DNA from: Faecalibacterium sp. I3-3-33
Lineage (GTDB): Bacteria; Bacillota; Clostridia; Oscillospirales; Ruminococcaceae
Assembly (NCBI RefSeq): GCF_023347295.1
Contig: NZ_CP094469.1
Span: 558,001 to 622,000, forward strand
DNA: 64,000 nucleotides
Reading direction: 5' to 3'
A program made the position numbers and the translations under genes. The notes under the pieces were generated by a model that was not told the DNA's origin, searched no databases, and worked only from the letters and a program-made list of their open reading frames with translations. Below are positions 52,553 to 61,027 of this stretch, one piece after another. How positions within the stretch are numbered: the first letter of the stretch is position 1; every line of letters starts with the position of its first letter.

Positions 52553-53317
52553 ATGGAGCAGATCAAAAAATTTCTGCACGGCAAGGGCTTTGCTCTGCTG
52601 CTGACCGCAAGCCTGCTGGCTGCGGCTGCGGCAGGGGTGTGGGCGGTGCACGCCCTGCGGGCAGAACTGCAAAAAAGTCTGGATGGACTAAACGCCCCCG
52701 GCACCACCCAACAGACCACCCCGGAAACAGAACCGGACTGGGACGCACAGGAGGATACCACATGGCAGCAGCCCGTGACCGACGTTGCAAACAGCAAGGC
52801 AGATGTGCCGCAGCAGACGCCCTCTGGGGCGTCCTCTGGTGCGCAGTCTGGCTCTGGTTCGCTGCGCGAACCCTCGGCACTGCAAGGCGCATCCTCGCCT
52901 GCCAGCAGTTCGGCACAGCCTGCCGCCGCACCCTCTACGCCGGGGCGCGTGCTCAACGCCTTCAGCGGCGATGAACTGGTCTATAACAAAACGCTGGGCG
53001 ACTGGCGCACCCACAACGGCGTGGACTATGCCTGCACGCAGGGCGCTGCGGTGGCAGCACCCGTAGCGGGCAAGGTGGTCTCTGCCGGAGCAGAGGGCAA
53101 CTGGGGCACTGTGGTGGTGCTGGAAGATGCCGCTGGCCGCAGTTGGCGGCTGTGCGGTGTGGCTGACCCTGCCGTAAAGGCCGGGGAGACCGTGACCGCC
53201 GGGCAGAAGCTGGGCACGGTGGGCACTGTCGGCTGCGAGTGCGCCGAGGAGAGCCACATCCATGTGGAGGTAAAGCAGGGCGAAAGCTATCTCGACCCGG
53301 CAAAGCTGTCGGAGTAA
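52553..53317 (+). CDS. Membrane-anchored M23/LytM-domain protein (SpoIIQ-like)
   Basis: 254 residues from the ATG at 52553. One N-terminal membrane helix (about 10-30), a Gln/Ser/Pro-rich linker (about 45-135), then an M23 domain with HNGVDYACTQGAAVAAPVAG and the C-terminal ESHIHVEVKQG, which supply the HxxxD and HxH zinc ligands. This layout fits SpoIIQ-type or cell-wall endopeptidases. All zinc ligands appear present, so peptidoglycan cleavage is possible. It stands alone. Confidence 0.8.
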   Translation: MEQIKKFLHGKGFALLLTASLLAAAAAGVWAVHALRAELQKSLDGLNAPGTTQQTTPETEPDWDAQEDTTWQQPVTDVANSKADVPQQTPSGASSGAQSGSGSLREPSALQGASSPASSSAQPAAAPSTPGRVLNAFSGDELVYNKTLGDWRTHNGVDYACTQGAAVAAPVAGKVVSAGAEGNWGTVVVLEDAAGRSWRLCGVADPAVKAGETVTAGQKLGTVGTVGCECAEESHIHVEVKQGESYLDPAKLSE

Positions 53318-53327
53318 GCAAACCATA

Positions 53328-53357
53328 AAAGGGGCTGCAATAGCGGCTCCTTTTTTG
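53328..53357. terminator. Probable bidirectional terminator between M23 and MFS genes
   Basis: AAAAGGGGC / GGCTCCTTTT imperfect arms with A and T runs between the convergent genes. Confidence 0.6.
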
Positions 53358-53362
53358 CTGTG

Positions 53363-54556
53363 TCAGATGGTACGGCGCGTTTGCAGCAGCCAGAGGACCA
53401 GCGCCGAAAGCACCCCGGCTGCCAGCAGGACATCTGCCGGGTGCGCAGCCCAGTGCTGGAAGGCACTGCCATAGGCTGCCTGCCCGATGGGCTGGGTCAG
53501 GCAGGCCAGCACGGAGAGGCAGGCTGTCGTCTTGCCCAGCTGTGCCTGCGGCACTAACACCTGCAGCTGCGCAAAAAACCATACATTGAACAGCGCTGCC
53601 ACGGCCATAAATACGGCCCCCAGCACCAGAATGCTGCCGAACTGCAGCACTGACACCCGGAGAGCAAGCCCCAGCGCGGCGCACACGCCGCTGAGCGCCA
53701 GCAAAAGACCTGTGCCGCTGCGGATGGGATGCCGGACAAAGACGGTTCCGGCCAGAATGCCGCCCAGAATGCCGCCTGCGCTCAGCACCGCCTGCACAAG
53801 ACCAAGGGAGGCATCACTTTTCTGCAAAGTCTGTACCACCAGCACCGGAACACCTACGGTGAGGGCGGGGACTTCCAGCAGGTTTACAGCCGCCATGGCG
53901 GCAGCTAACCGCAGCACCGCAGCCTGCTCGGTGAGGAACTGCGCACTTTCCCGCAGGTCGGCCCACAGAGAACGGACGGAGAGCTTTGTGTCCGATGGGA
54001 CATCCTGTGGGATGCACAGGCACAGCTCCATCCCGGCAGAAAGTGCAAAGCAGCAGCCGCAGAGCACCAGCAGACCCCGGATGCCGAGGTGCTCCAGCAG
54101 AACAGCACCCAGCAGGGGGCCGAGAAGCTCGTCCACGGTATCCACCAGCTGGATGACTGCGTTGCCGCGCAGCAGCTGGGTGCCGTTCAGCAGCAGGGGC
54201 AGGCAGGCGCGTACCACGGGCTGGTAGAGCCCCTGAATGGCGTACAGACTGCCCAGCACTGTCAGGACCAGCGGAAGCAGGGGCAGATGCGGCAGTCCGG
54301 CAGCGGCTGCAGCCGCAATACCGGCGGTCACCAGATCCAGCAGTGCCATCAGGCGGGCTTTACGGCAGCGGTCTGCCAGCGCGCCGCCGGTCAGCATTCC
54401 GGCCAGAGCAGGCAGCATGGCCAGCGCGGTGATGCCGCCGTACAGCGCAGCGGAACCGGTCTGCCGCAGCAGATACAGTGGCAGCGCAAACCGCAGGGCG
54501 GCATTGCCGAACAGGGAGACGATCTGCCCGAGGACGATAAGGATAAAAGTGTTCAT
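53363..54556 (-). CDS. MFS transporter, drug-efflux-like
   Basis: 397 residues, about twelve membrane helices. The helix 2-3 loop MLTGGALADRCRKARLM carries the MFS motif A (G-x-x-x-D-R-x-x-R). Related proteins export macrolides or other drugs. The adjacent TetR gene reads in the same direction just upstream, and matched palindromes precede both, so expression is probably induced by a TetR ligand that is also the transport substrate. Confidence 0.85.
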   Translation of the reverse strand: MNTFILIVLGQIVSLFGNAALRFALPLYLLRQTGSAALYGGITALAMLPALAGMLTGGALADRCRKARLMALLDLVTAGIAAAAAAGLPHLPLLPLVLTVLGSLYAIQGLYQPVVRACLPLLLNGTQLLRGNAVIQLVDTVDELLGPLLGAVLLEHLGIRGLLVLCGCCFALSAGMELCLCIPQDVPSDTKLSVRSLWADLRESAQFLTEQAAVLRLAAAMAAVNLLEVPALTVGVPVLVVQTLQKSDASLGLVQAVLSAGGILGGILAGTVFVRHPIRSGTGLLLALSGVCAALGLALRVSVLQFGSILVLGAVFMAVAALFNVWFFAQLQVLVPQAQLGKTTACLSVLACLTQPIGQAAYGSAFQHWAAHPADVLLAAGVLSALVLWLLQTRRTI

Positions 54557-54578
54557 GGAAACCTCCTGCTTTTTTATT

Positions 54579-54597
54579 TACAGACTGTTGGTCTGTA
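54579..54597. promoter_or_regulatory. TetR-type operator upstream of the MFS gene
   Basis: Perfect palindrome TACAGAC-TGTTG-GTCTGTA, 23 bases before the MFS start codon. A near-identical site lies upstream of tetR at 55301-55319. Confidence 0.75.
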
Positions 54598-54638
54598 TTT
54601 ACATACAAAAAAAGGCGGAGCGTTCCGCCCGGGAAAAT

Positions 54639-55283
54639 TCAGTCTTTGACCGGTGTGCACAGCTGCACCAGCTGTTCGGCCTGTGCATCCGTCAAAAGAT
54701 CCAGCCCAAGCGCGTGGGTCATCTGCTGAAACACGACGTTCCGCGCCCGCTGCTGGGCCGGCGTGGTGGGGCGCGTCTGGGGAGAAAGCCAGATGTCTGC
54801 CAGCACGAACAGCGCTTCGGCCAGTGCATTGGCATCGGCGGTGTGGATGGAGCCGTCCGCCATGCCCTGCCGGATCATGGGGGCAATACACTCCGGGGCC
54901 AGATGCGCTTCAATGTTGGTCAGCTCCATGGCAAGGAACTGCGGGTTGCTGCACAGGTGCGGCAAAGTCTGCGCGATCTGCTGCTGCCGCTGCCCGGCAA
55001 AGGAAGCTGCAAACACCGCCTGCAGCTTTTGCAGCCCGGTCAGGGCCGGGTCGTCCCGGATATGGCGCAGCGGCTCCCACATCTGGTCGCCCAAACGGTC
55101 GCCGACACGCTGCGCGATCTCCTCCTTGGAGCGGAAGTGATGGTACACCGCCCCTTTGGAAAGCTTTGTGGCATCAATGATGTCCTGCAGGGTGGTATTC
55201 TGGTAGCCCTTCTGGATAAAGAGCAGGGCGGCGGCGTCCAAGATCTTTTCAACGGTCTGTTCCGGGTATTTGTTGCGCGGCAT
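54639..55283 (-). CDS. TetR family repressor
   Basis: 214 residues from the ATG at 55283 (AAAAAAGGAGCATCCGCC upstream). N-terminal TetR HTH: ILDAAALLFIQKGYQNTTLQ, then ATKLSKGAVYHHFRSKEE. The rest is the helical ligand domain. Almost identical operators before this gene and the MFS gene make it the likely repressor of both. Confidence 0.9.
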   Translation of the reverse strand: MPRNKYPEQTVEKILDAAALLFIQKGYQNTTLQDIIDATKLSKGAVYHHFRSKEEIAQRVGDRLGDQMWEPLRHIRDDPALTGLQKLQAVFAASFAGQRQQQIAQTLPHLCSNPQFLAMELTNIEAHLAPECIAPMIRQGMADGSIHTADANALAEALFVLADIWLSPQTRPTTPAQQRARNVVFQQMTHALGLDLLTDAQAEQLVQLCTPVKD

Positions 55284-55300
55284 GGCGGATGCTCCTTTTT

Positions 55301-55319
55301 TACAAACTAACGGTCTGTA
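55301..55319. promoter_or_regulatory. TetR-type operator upstream of tetR
   Basis: TACAAAC-TAACG-GTCTGTA, one mismatch from a perfect palindrome and matching the site at 54579. Confidence 0.7.
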
Positions 55320-55395
55320 AAAAGAATACAGCAGCCCGGCGGCTTTGTCAAGAGGGCGTGGAACCGAAAATCCATTCATTTCCGGCGGCGCTGCA

Positions 55396-55424
55396 TTGCT
55401 TTTGTGCGGGGTTTCTGGTATGAT
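55396..55424 (+). promoter_or_regulatory. Promoter of the flavoprotein gene
   Basis: TTGCTT (55396-55401), 17-base spacer, TATGAT (55419-55424). Confidence 0.75.
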
Positions 55425-55461
55425 ACAATAGAGTTAAAAGGCGATTTTGGGAGGATGACAG

Positions 55462-56754
55462 ATGGCAAGGGTTTTGATCGTGGGAGCCGGGGCGGCCGGA
55501 CTGATGGCGGCGGGTGCCGCCGTGCGGCAGGGACATCAGGTGACGGTGCTGGAGCATACCGAAAAGCCCGGGCAGAAGATCCTTGTCACCGGCAAGGGGC
55601 GCTGCAATGTGACCAACGACTGCCCGGCAGAGGAGTTTTTGCGCCATGTGCGCACGAACCCGCGCTTTTTGTACTCCTCGCTGGGGGCGTTCCCCCCGGC
55701 AAAGACCATGGAACTGTTCGAAGGCCTTGGCGTGGAGCTGAAGGTGGAGCGCGGCCGCCGGGTGTTCCCGGTATCGGATAAGGCCGAGGAGATCCGGCAG
55801 GCGCTGCTGCGCTATGCGCAGGATGCCGACATCGTCTATGATAGCGCAAAGAAGCTGCTGCTGGAGGACATCGTGCCGGAGGCAGAGCCTGCCCCGGCGG
55901 CAGCAGAAAACCCGCGCCACCCCAAAAAGAAAAAGGTGGGCCCGGCGCTGCGCTGCGTAGGCGTGCGGGGCACTTCCGGTCGGGAATACCGGGCGGACGC
56001 CGTGCTGGTGGCCACCGGCGGCGTGAGCTACCCCACCACCGGTTCTACCGGCGACGGCTACAAGCTGGCGCAGCAGGCGGGACACACCCTTGTGGAGCCG
56101 GTGCCCAGTCTTGTCAGCCTTGTCAGCCGGGACCCGGACTGCAAAAAGATGATGGGTCTGGCGCTGAAAAACGTTACCCTGACCCTGCTGGAGGACGGCA
56201 AGGCCATTTTTGACGAGCAGGGCGAGATGCTGTTTACCCACTTTGGCATCAGCGGGCCGCTGACTTTGAGCGCGTCCAGCCATCTGGGGGATATGAAAAA
56301 GCACAAGTACATCGCGGAGATCGACCTGAAGCCCGCCCTGAGCGAGGAGCAGCTGTACGACCGCATCACCCGGGACTTTGCCCTGCTGGCAAACCACGCG
56401 GCGCAGGGTGCGCTGGTCAAGCTGCTGCCTTCCAGCATGCAGCCGGTGATGGTGGCGCGCTGGGGCATCGACCCCGCCACCAAGGCAAACCAGATCACTC
56501 GGGAGCAGAAGCGGGAGCTGGTGCAGCTGGTCAAGCACTGGCAGGTGTCCATTGACGCCCGGGGCGACCTTGCCCACGCAGTCATCACCAGCGGCGGCGT
56601 ATCGGTGCGGGAGGTAGACCCCAAGACCATGCAGAGCAAAAAGGCGCTGGGGCTGTACTTTGCGGGCGAGGTGCTGGATGTGGACGCCTACACCGGCGGC
56701 TACAATCTGCAGATCGCTTTCTGCACCGCACAAAGCTTTGCGAATAATCTGTAA
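55462..56754 (+). CDS. FAD-dependent oxidoreductase, HI0933/YhiN (BaiN) family
   Basis: 430 residues. Dinucleotide-binding GAGAAGLMAAGAAV at residues 7-20, then KILVTGKGRCNVTND near residue 40, and a C-terminal FAD contact LYFAGEVLDVDAYTGGYNLQ. This family contains BaiN-type enzymes and proteins of unknown substrate; a bile-acid role should not be assumed here. GGGAGGATGACAG precedes the ATG. Genes for cmk, plsC and ispH-S1 follow in the same direction. Confidence 0.88.
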   Translation: MARVLIVGAGAAGLMAAGAAVRQGHQVTVLEHTEKPGQKILVTGKGRCNVTNDCPAEEFLRHVRTNPRFLYSSLGAFPPAKTMELFEGLGVELKVERGRRVFPVSDKAEEIRQALLRYAQDADIVYDSAKKLLLEDIVPEAEPAPAAAENPRHPKKKKVGPALRCVGVRGTSGREYRADAVLVATGGVSYPTTGSTGDGYKLAQQAGHTLVEPVPSLVSLVSRDPDCKKMMGLALKNVTLTLLEDGKAIFDEQGEMLFTHFGISGPLTLSASSHLGDMKKHKYIAEIDLKPALSEEQLYDRITRDFALLANHAAQGALVKLLPSSMQPVMVARWGIDPATKANQITREQKRELVQLVKHWQVSIDARGDLAHAVITSGGVSVREVDPKTMQSKKALGLYFAGEVLDVDAYTGGYNLQIAFCTAQSFANNL

Positions 56755-56809
56755 AAAAGCAGTGCAGTCCATTCCCGTGTACTATTATATATAATAAGGA
56801 GAACATATC

Positions 56810-57478
56810 ATGGTATCTGTTGCGATCGATGGGCCTGCGGGTGCAGGCAAATCCACTCTGGCACGCCGTCTGGCGGCAGAGCTGGGCTATATCTATGTGG
56901 ACACCGGTGCAATGTACCGCGCCATCGGCCTGTACGCCCTGCGCGCGGGCAAGGACCCCAAGGACAACGCGGCGGTGGACGCCCTGCTGCCGGAAATCGA
57001 GCTGCGGCTGGCCTCCATTGCGGGCGAGCAGCACATCTACTTGAAGGACGAGGACGTGAGCACCGCCATCCGCACCGAACAGGCGGGTATGGCAGCCTCT
57101 GCCGTGGGCGCAAACCCCGCAGTGCGGGCATTTCTGCTGGACTTGCAGCGCAGCATGGCCAAAAAGCAGGATGTGCTGATGGACGGCCGGGATATCGGCA
57201 CGGTGGTGCTGCCGGACGCTACGGTAAAAATCTTCCTGACCGCCAGCCCGGAGGCACGCGCCACCCGCCGCTGGAAGGAGTATCAGGCCAAGGGCATCGA
57301 CACCCCCTACGAGGAAGTGCTGGCAGATGTGAAGCAGCGGGATTATCAGGACACCCACCGCGCCGCCGCTCCGCTGAAGCAGGCAGAGGACGCCGTGCTG
57401 CTGGATACCTCGGAGCTGGACTTTGAGCAGAGCCTTGACGCCATGAAGCAGATCATTGCCAAAAAGCTCGGCGGGTAA
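56810..57478 (+). CDS. cmk: Cytidylate kinase
   Basis: 222 residues. P-loop IDGPAGAGKSTLARRLA at residues 6-22, the CMP-binding segment YVDTGAMYRAIGLYALR near 36, and MDGRDIGTVVLPDA near 124. Phosphorylates CMP and dCMP. TATATATAATAAGGAGAACA upstream combines a -10-like box and a ribosome-binding site. First of the cmk-plsC-ispH/S1 group that is common in Clostridia. Confidence 0.95.
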   Translation: MVSVAIDGPAGAGKSTLARRLAAELGYIYVDTGAMYRAIGLYALRAGKDPKDNAAVDALLPEIELRLASIAGEQHIYLKDEDVSTAIRTEQAGMAASAVGANPAVRAFLLDLQRSMAKKQDVLMDGRDIGTVVLPDATVKIFLTASPEARATRRWKEYQAKGIDTPYEEVLADVKQRDYQDTHRAAAPLKQAEDAVLLDTSELDFEQSLDAMKQIIAKKLGG

Positions 57479-57502
57479 AACAAACAGGACAGGAATAGAA
57501 AA

Positions 57503-58114
57503 ATGGTACTATATTATATTCTGGTGCCCCTTGCGTGGCTTGTGTGGCACATCGGTTTCCGCATCCGGGTGGAGGGACGCGAAAACCTGAAAAAGGTGCA
57601 GACGAAGGGCTATATCCTTGCGCCCACCCATGTGTCTGCCATCGACCCGGTGTTCATCGTTGTCACCCGGTGGGGCAGGCGGATGGTGGTGTTCGCCAAA
57701 AAGGAACTGTTCGAGATCAACGCCTTTCTGACCTGGTTCTTCCGCTGCTGCGGCGGCGTGTGCGTCCGCGGCACCAAGGACGAGATGACGGTCATCTCCC
57801 AGACGGTGGAAGCCTGCAAGCAGGGCAAGACCCTGCTCATCTTCCCGGAGGGTACCCGCGAAAAAGAGGGCAAGCTTCTGCCCCCCAAGAGCGGCCTGTT
57901 CGTCATTGCCGCCGAGGCAGGGGTGGACGTTGTGCCCTGCCGCATCCTGTACGACACCCCGGACGGGAAGATGCACCTGTTCTGCAAGGTGCGGGTGATC
58001 TACGGCGAGCCGATGCCCGCAGCGCAGTTTGCCATGGAAAGCCGCCGGGACACCAAAAAGCTCCGTGCCAACAAGCAGGCACTGCTGGAAGCATGGGAAA
58101 AGATGGGGGCGTAA
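57503..58114 (+). CDS. plsC: 1-acyl-sn-glycerol-3-phosphate acyltransferase
   Basis: 203 residues. An N-terminal membrane helix, then acyltransferase motifs APTHVSAIDPV (H-x4-D form) near residue 34 and FPEGTREKEGKL near residue 113. Makes phosphatidic acid at the inner membrane face. It lies 24 bases after cmk and 3 bases before ispH-S1. Confidence 0.92.
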   Translation: MVLYYILVPLAWLVWHIGFRIRVEGRENLKKVQTKGYILAPTHVSAIDPVFIVVTRWGRRMVVFAKKELFEINAFLTWFFRCCGGVCVRGTKDEMTVISQTVEACKQGKTLLIFPEGTREKEGKLLPPKSGLFVIAAEAGVDVVPCRILYDTPDGKMHLFCKVRVIYGEPMPAAQFAMESRRDTKKLRANKQALLEAWEKMGA

Positions 58115-58117
58115 GAG

Positions 58118-60028
58118 ATGGAGATCCGTTTGGCAAAAACGGCGGGGTTCTGCTTTGGCGTGAACCGTGCCGTGGAACTGACCTACGGCCTGCTGGCCGA
58201 GGGGCATAAGGTGGCAACACTGGGCCCGCTGATCCACAACCCGCAGGCGGTGGAGGATATGCGGCGCAAGGGTGCACAGGTAGTGGACACCGTGCAGGAT
58301 GTGCCTGCCGGGTGCGAGGTGGTCATCCGCAGCCACGGGGTGCCCCGCAGCGTATACGATGAACTGGAGACGCGCGGCATCCCGTACCATGACGCTACCT
58401 GCCCCTTTGTGCAGAAGATCCAGCGCATTGCCGCGCAGGCTGAAAAAGAGGGCGCGGTGCTGCTGGTGGCGGGGGATAAGACCCACCCGGAGGTGCAGGG
58501 CATTGTGGGACACACCCGGGGCGAGGTGTTCGTTTTTGCCGATTTAGCCGAGTTAGAGGCGTGGAACGGCCCTTCTGACCCCCAAAAACCCCTTTTTGCA
58601 GTTGCACAGACCACATTTCAGGTAACAAAATGGAAAGAAAGTTCGGAGTTTCTCAAAAAAGCCTATACAAACGCCCGAATTTTTGATACAATATGTAATG
58701 CGACGTGGGCGAGGCAACAGGAAGCGGAAGACCTCAGCCAAAAATGCGACATTGTTGTTGTCATTGGCGGTCATCATTCTTCCAATACCCAAAAGCTGGT
58801 ACAGGTCGCCGCAAAACACACGCGTGCCGTAACGGTCGAAACAGCGAGCGAACTTCGGCCGGAATGGTTTGCAGATGTTAAAGTGGCGGGCGTGACAGCC
58901 GGGGCTTCAACGCCATCGTCTATTATTGAGGAGGTACTTAACAGTATGAGCGCAGAAATCAATGACAACATGAGCTTTGAGGAGATGCTGAACGCATCCG
59001 AAGAAAAGCGAGTTCATGCAGGCAGTATTGTGAAAGGAATCGTGACCAGCATCTCTGCCAACGAGATCCAGGTGGATATCGGTGCGAAGCAGACCGGCTT
59101 TGTCAAGCTGAGCGAGCTGACCGATGATTCCTCCGCCAAGGTCGAAGACCTGGTGAAGGTTGGCGATGAGCTGGACCTCATCGTCGAGAAGGTTATGGAC
59201 CAGGATGGCGTCATCCAGCTCTCCCGCAAGAAGCTCGCATCTCGCAAGGGCATGGAAGAGATCGCCAAGGCAGCAGAATCCGGTGAAGTCGTCGAGGGCG
59301 ATGTTACCGAGTTCAATAAGGGCGGCGTTGTCGTCAACGTCAAGGGCGTCAAGGTGTTCGTTCCCCGTTCTCAGGCCACTATGCGCCGCGACGAGGACTA
59401 CACTGCTCTGGTCGGCCAGCACGTTCAGCTGGTCGTCACCGAGTGCTCTGGCCGCAAGATCGTGGGCAGCATCAACAAGGTGACCGCTGAGCAGAACAAG
59501 GCAAAGCGCGAGGAGTTCTGGGCAAACGTTGAGGTGGGCAAGACCTACACCGGCGTTGTCAAGAGCCTGACCTCTTACGGTGCATTCGTTGACATCGGTG
59601 GTGTTGACGGCCTGTGCCACATCAGCGAGCTGAGCTGGAACCGCATCAAGCACCCCTCCGAGGTCGTCTCCGTTGGCGACACCATCGAAGTGTATGTCAA
59701 GGACATCGACACCGAGAACCACAAGGTCTCTCTGGGCTACAAGAAGTCCGAGGACAACCCCTGGGAGCAGCTGAAGAACAACTACCCCATCGGCAGCACC
59801 TTCCATGCTCCGGTCGTTTCTCTGACCAAGTTTGGTGCATTCGTCCGCATCCTGCCGGGTGTTGACGGTCTGGTCCACATCAGCGAGATCAGCAATGACC
59901 GCGTTGAGAAGGTCTCTGACGCACTGAAGGTCGGCGATATGGTCGATGTGAAGCTGCTGGATGTTGACTTCGACAAGAAGCGCATCAGCCTGTCCATGAA
60001 GGCTCTGCTGAACGACGACGCTGAGTAA
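58118..60028 (+). CDS. ispH: IspH-ribosomal protein S1 fusion
   Basis: 636 residues. Residues 1-280 are 4-hydroxy-3-methylbut-2-enyl diphosphate reductase with the three iron-sulfur Cys in [16 protein letters not shown] and [11 protein letters not shown], and the IRSHGVPRS His. Residues about 300-636 are four S1 RNA-binding domains. Such fusions are known in Clostridia. Unusual here: an in-frame GAGGAGGT followed by ATG at 58946 (residue 277) could start a free S1 protein, and 58560-58940 is visibly more AT-rich than either side. Confidence 0.93.
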   Translation: MEIRLAKTAGFCFGVNRAVELTYGLLAEGHKVATLGPLIHNPQAVEDMRRKGAQVVDTVQDVPAGCEVVIRSHGVPRSVYDELETRGIPYHDATCPFVQKIQRIAAQAEKEGAVLLVAGDKTHPEVQGIVGHTRGEVFVFADLAELEAWNGPSDPQKPLFAVAQTTFQVTKWKESSEFLKKAYTNARIFDTICNATWARQQEAEDLSQKCDIVVVIGGHHSSNTQKLVQVAAKHTRAVTVETASELRPEWFADVKVAGVTAGASTPSSIIEEVLNSMSAEINDNMSFEEMLNASEEKRVHAGSIVKGIVTSISANEIQVDIGAKQTGFVKLSELTDDSSAKVEDLVKVGDELDLIVEKVMDQDGVIQLSRKKLASRKGMEEIAKAAESGEVVEGDVTEFNKGGVVVNVKGVKVFVPRSQATMRRDEDYTALVGQHVQLVVTECSGRKIVGSINKVTAEQNKAKREEFWANVEVGKTYTGVVKSLTSYGAFVDIGGVDGLCHISELSWNRIKHPSEVVSVGDTIEVYVKDIDTENHKVSLGYKKSEDNPWEQLKNNYPIGSTFHAPVVSLTKFGAFVRILPGVDGLVHISEISNDRVEKVSDALKVGDMVDVKLLDVDFDKKRISLSMKALLNDDAE

Positions 60029-60071
60029 TCAGCTCTTCGTGCAAAAGCATAGCTTCTGACACAATGCGATC

Positions 60072-60114
60072 TGCAGCCCCGTTGCCGGGAAAACGGCGGC
60101 GGGGCTGTTTTTGT
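60072..60114 (+). terminator. Terminator after ispH-S1
   Basis: CAGCCCCG / CGGGGCTG arms with a GC-rich loop and TTTTTG tail. Confidence 0.8.
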
Positions 60115-60124
60115 TAACAAAGCC

Positions 60125-60703
60125 ATGATGAAATTTTTAAAAAAGCACTGGGAAGTGCTCAGTTACCTGATCTTTGGCGTGCTGACCACCCTGCTGAATA
60201 TTGTGCTGTACGCGCTGTTCAGCCGGCTGTTCGGCTACACTGCCGCCAACAGCTGGGGCAATGTGCTGGATAACGCTTTGTGCATCCTGTTTGCCTACTG
60301 TACTAACCGCGCGTTCGTGTTCCGCAGCAAGACCACCGGCAAAGCCATGGCGAAAGAGTTCGGCACCTTTGTCACCTGCCGTCTGGGCACCATGGTGCTG
60401 GATGCCGCCATCATGATCGTGGGCGGCAACCTGCTGGCCGCGCAGGGCGCGGCGCTGATGGAGAGCCTGTTCGGCAGTTTCCTGACGGTATCGGGCAGCT
60501 ACACCGGTGCGGCTGCTTCGGCAGCAGCATCGGTAGCGGGTGTTGCCATCATTGGCGGCGCGGATGGCCCGACAGCAATTTTTGTCACGACCCTCATCAC
60601 AGCGCAAGAGCTGTGGGGTCTGTGCGTCAAGGTATTCTCCAACGTAGTGGTCGTGGTGCTGAACTATGTGTTCAGCAAGCTGATCATCTTTAAGAAAAAG
60701 TAA
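60125..60703 (+). CDS. GtrA-family membrane protein with an inserted GGADGPT segment
   Basis: 192 residues. Four GtrA helices with LSYLIFGVLTTLLNIVLY, the CTNRAFVFRSK loop and a final VVVVLNYVFSKLIIFKKK. GtrA proteins flip or assist transfer of lipid-linked sugars. Between helices 3 and 4 (about residues 115-155) lies an Ala/Gly-rich insert ending GVAIIGGADGPTAIFVT, a motif otherwise familiar from the sodium-pumping OadB beta subunit. The start has no clear ribosome-binding site. Confidence 0.8.
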   Translation: MMKFLKKHWEVLSYLIFGVLTTLLNIVLYALFSRLFGYTAANSWGNVLDNALCILFAYCTNRAFVFRSKTTGKAMAKEFGTFVTCRLGTMVLDAAIMIVGGNLLAAQGAALMESLFGSFLTVSGSYTGAAASAAASVAGVAIIGGADGPTAIFVTTLITAQELWGLCVKVFSNVVVVVLNYVFSKLIIFKKK

Positions 60704-60707
60704 GCAG

Positions 60708-60842
60708 AACCCTCTCAGACGCCTGACGGCGACAGCTCTCCCAAGGGGCGAGCTTTTGTAGAAGAAGGAAACGTTTTTCTCCAATGATAAAGCTCCCCCA
60801 CTCGGGGGAACTGGCACGGCGTAAGCCGTGACTGAGAGGGTT
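60708..60842. mobile_element. Short inverted-repeat element (MITE-like), copy 2
   Basis: 135 bases bounded by AACCCTCTCAG and CTGAGAGGGTT. Inner arms CAGCTCTCCCAAGGGGCGAG and a CCCCCACTCGGGGG hairpin. No open frame. Copy 1 is at 44410-44559. Confidence 0.75.
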
Positions 60843-60874
60843 TTAATAACAATCATCTTAGGAGGTACGGTATT

Positions 60875-61009
60875 ATGAAACGTGGTCTGAAAGGGTTCGC
60901 ATTCCTGGTCTCTGGTCTGGTGCTGGGCATCATTGGTGCAACGGTATCGGCGACTGCGATTGCACTCAGCGCTGTGGGCATGGCAAAGGTGCGCCGTGCC
61001 AGCAAGTAA
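60875..61009 (+). CDS. Small membrane protein (44 aa)
   Basis: TTAGGAGGTACGGTATT precedes the ATG. MKRGLKGFAF leads into a single Gly/Ala/Val-rich helix of about 28 residues and a basic end KVRRASK. It resembles small holin-sized or membrane-tail peptides; no family is recognised. It ends 18 bases before deoC and may be in its operon. Confidence 0.6.
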   Translation: MKRGLKGFAFLVSGLVLGIIGATVSATAIALSAVGMAKVRRASK

Positions 61010-61027
61010 AACAACGGAGGAACGAGC

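Noticed and set aside
55462..56754. Naming the flavoprotein baiN
   Set aside because: Family membership is clear but there are no other bile-acid genes nearby and the family has mostly unknown substrates.
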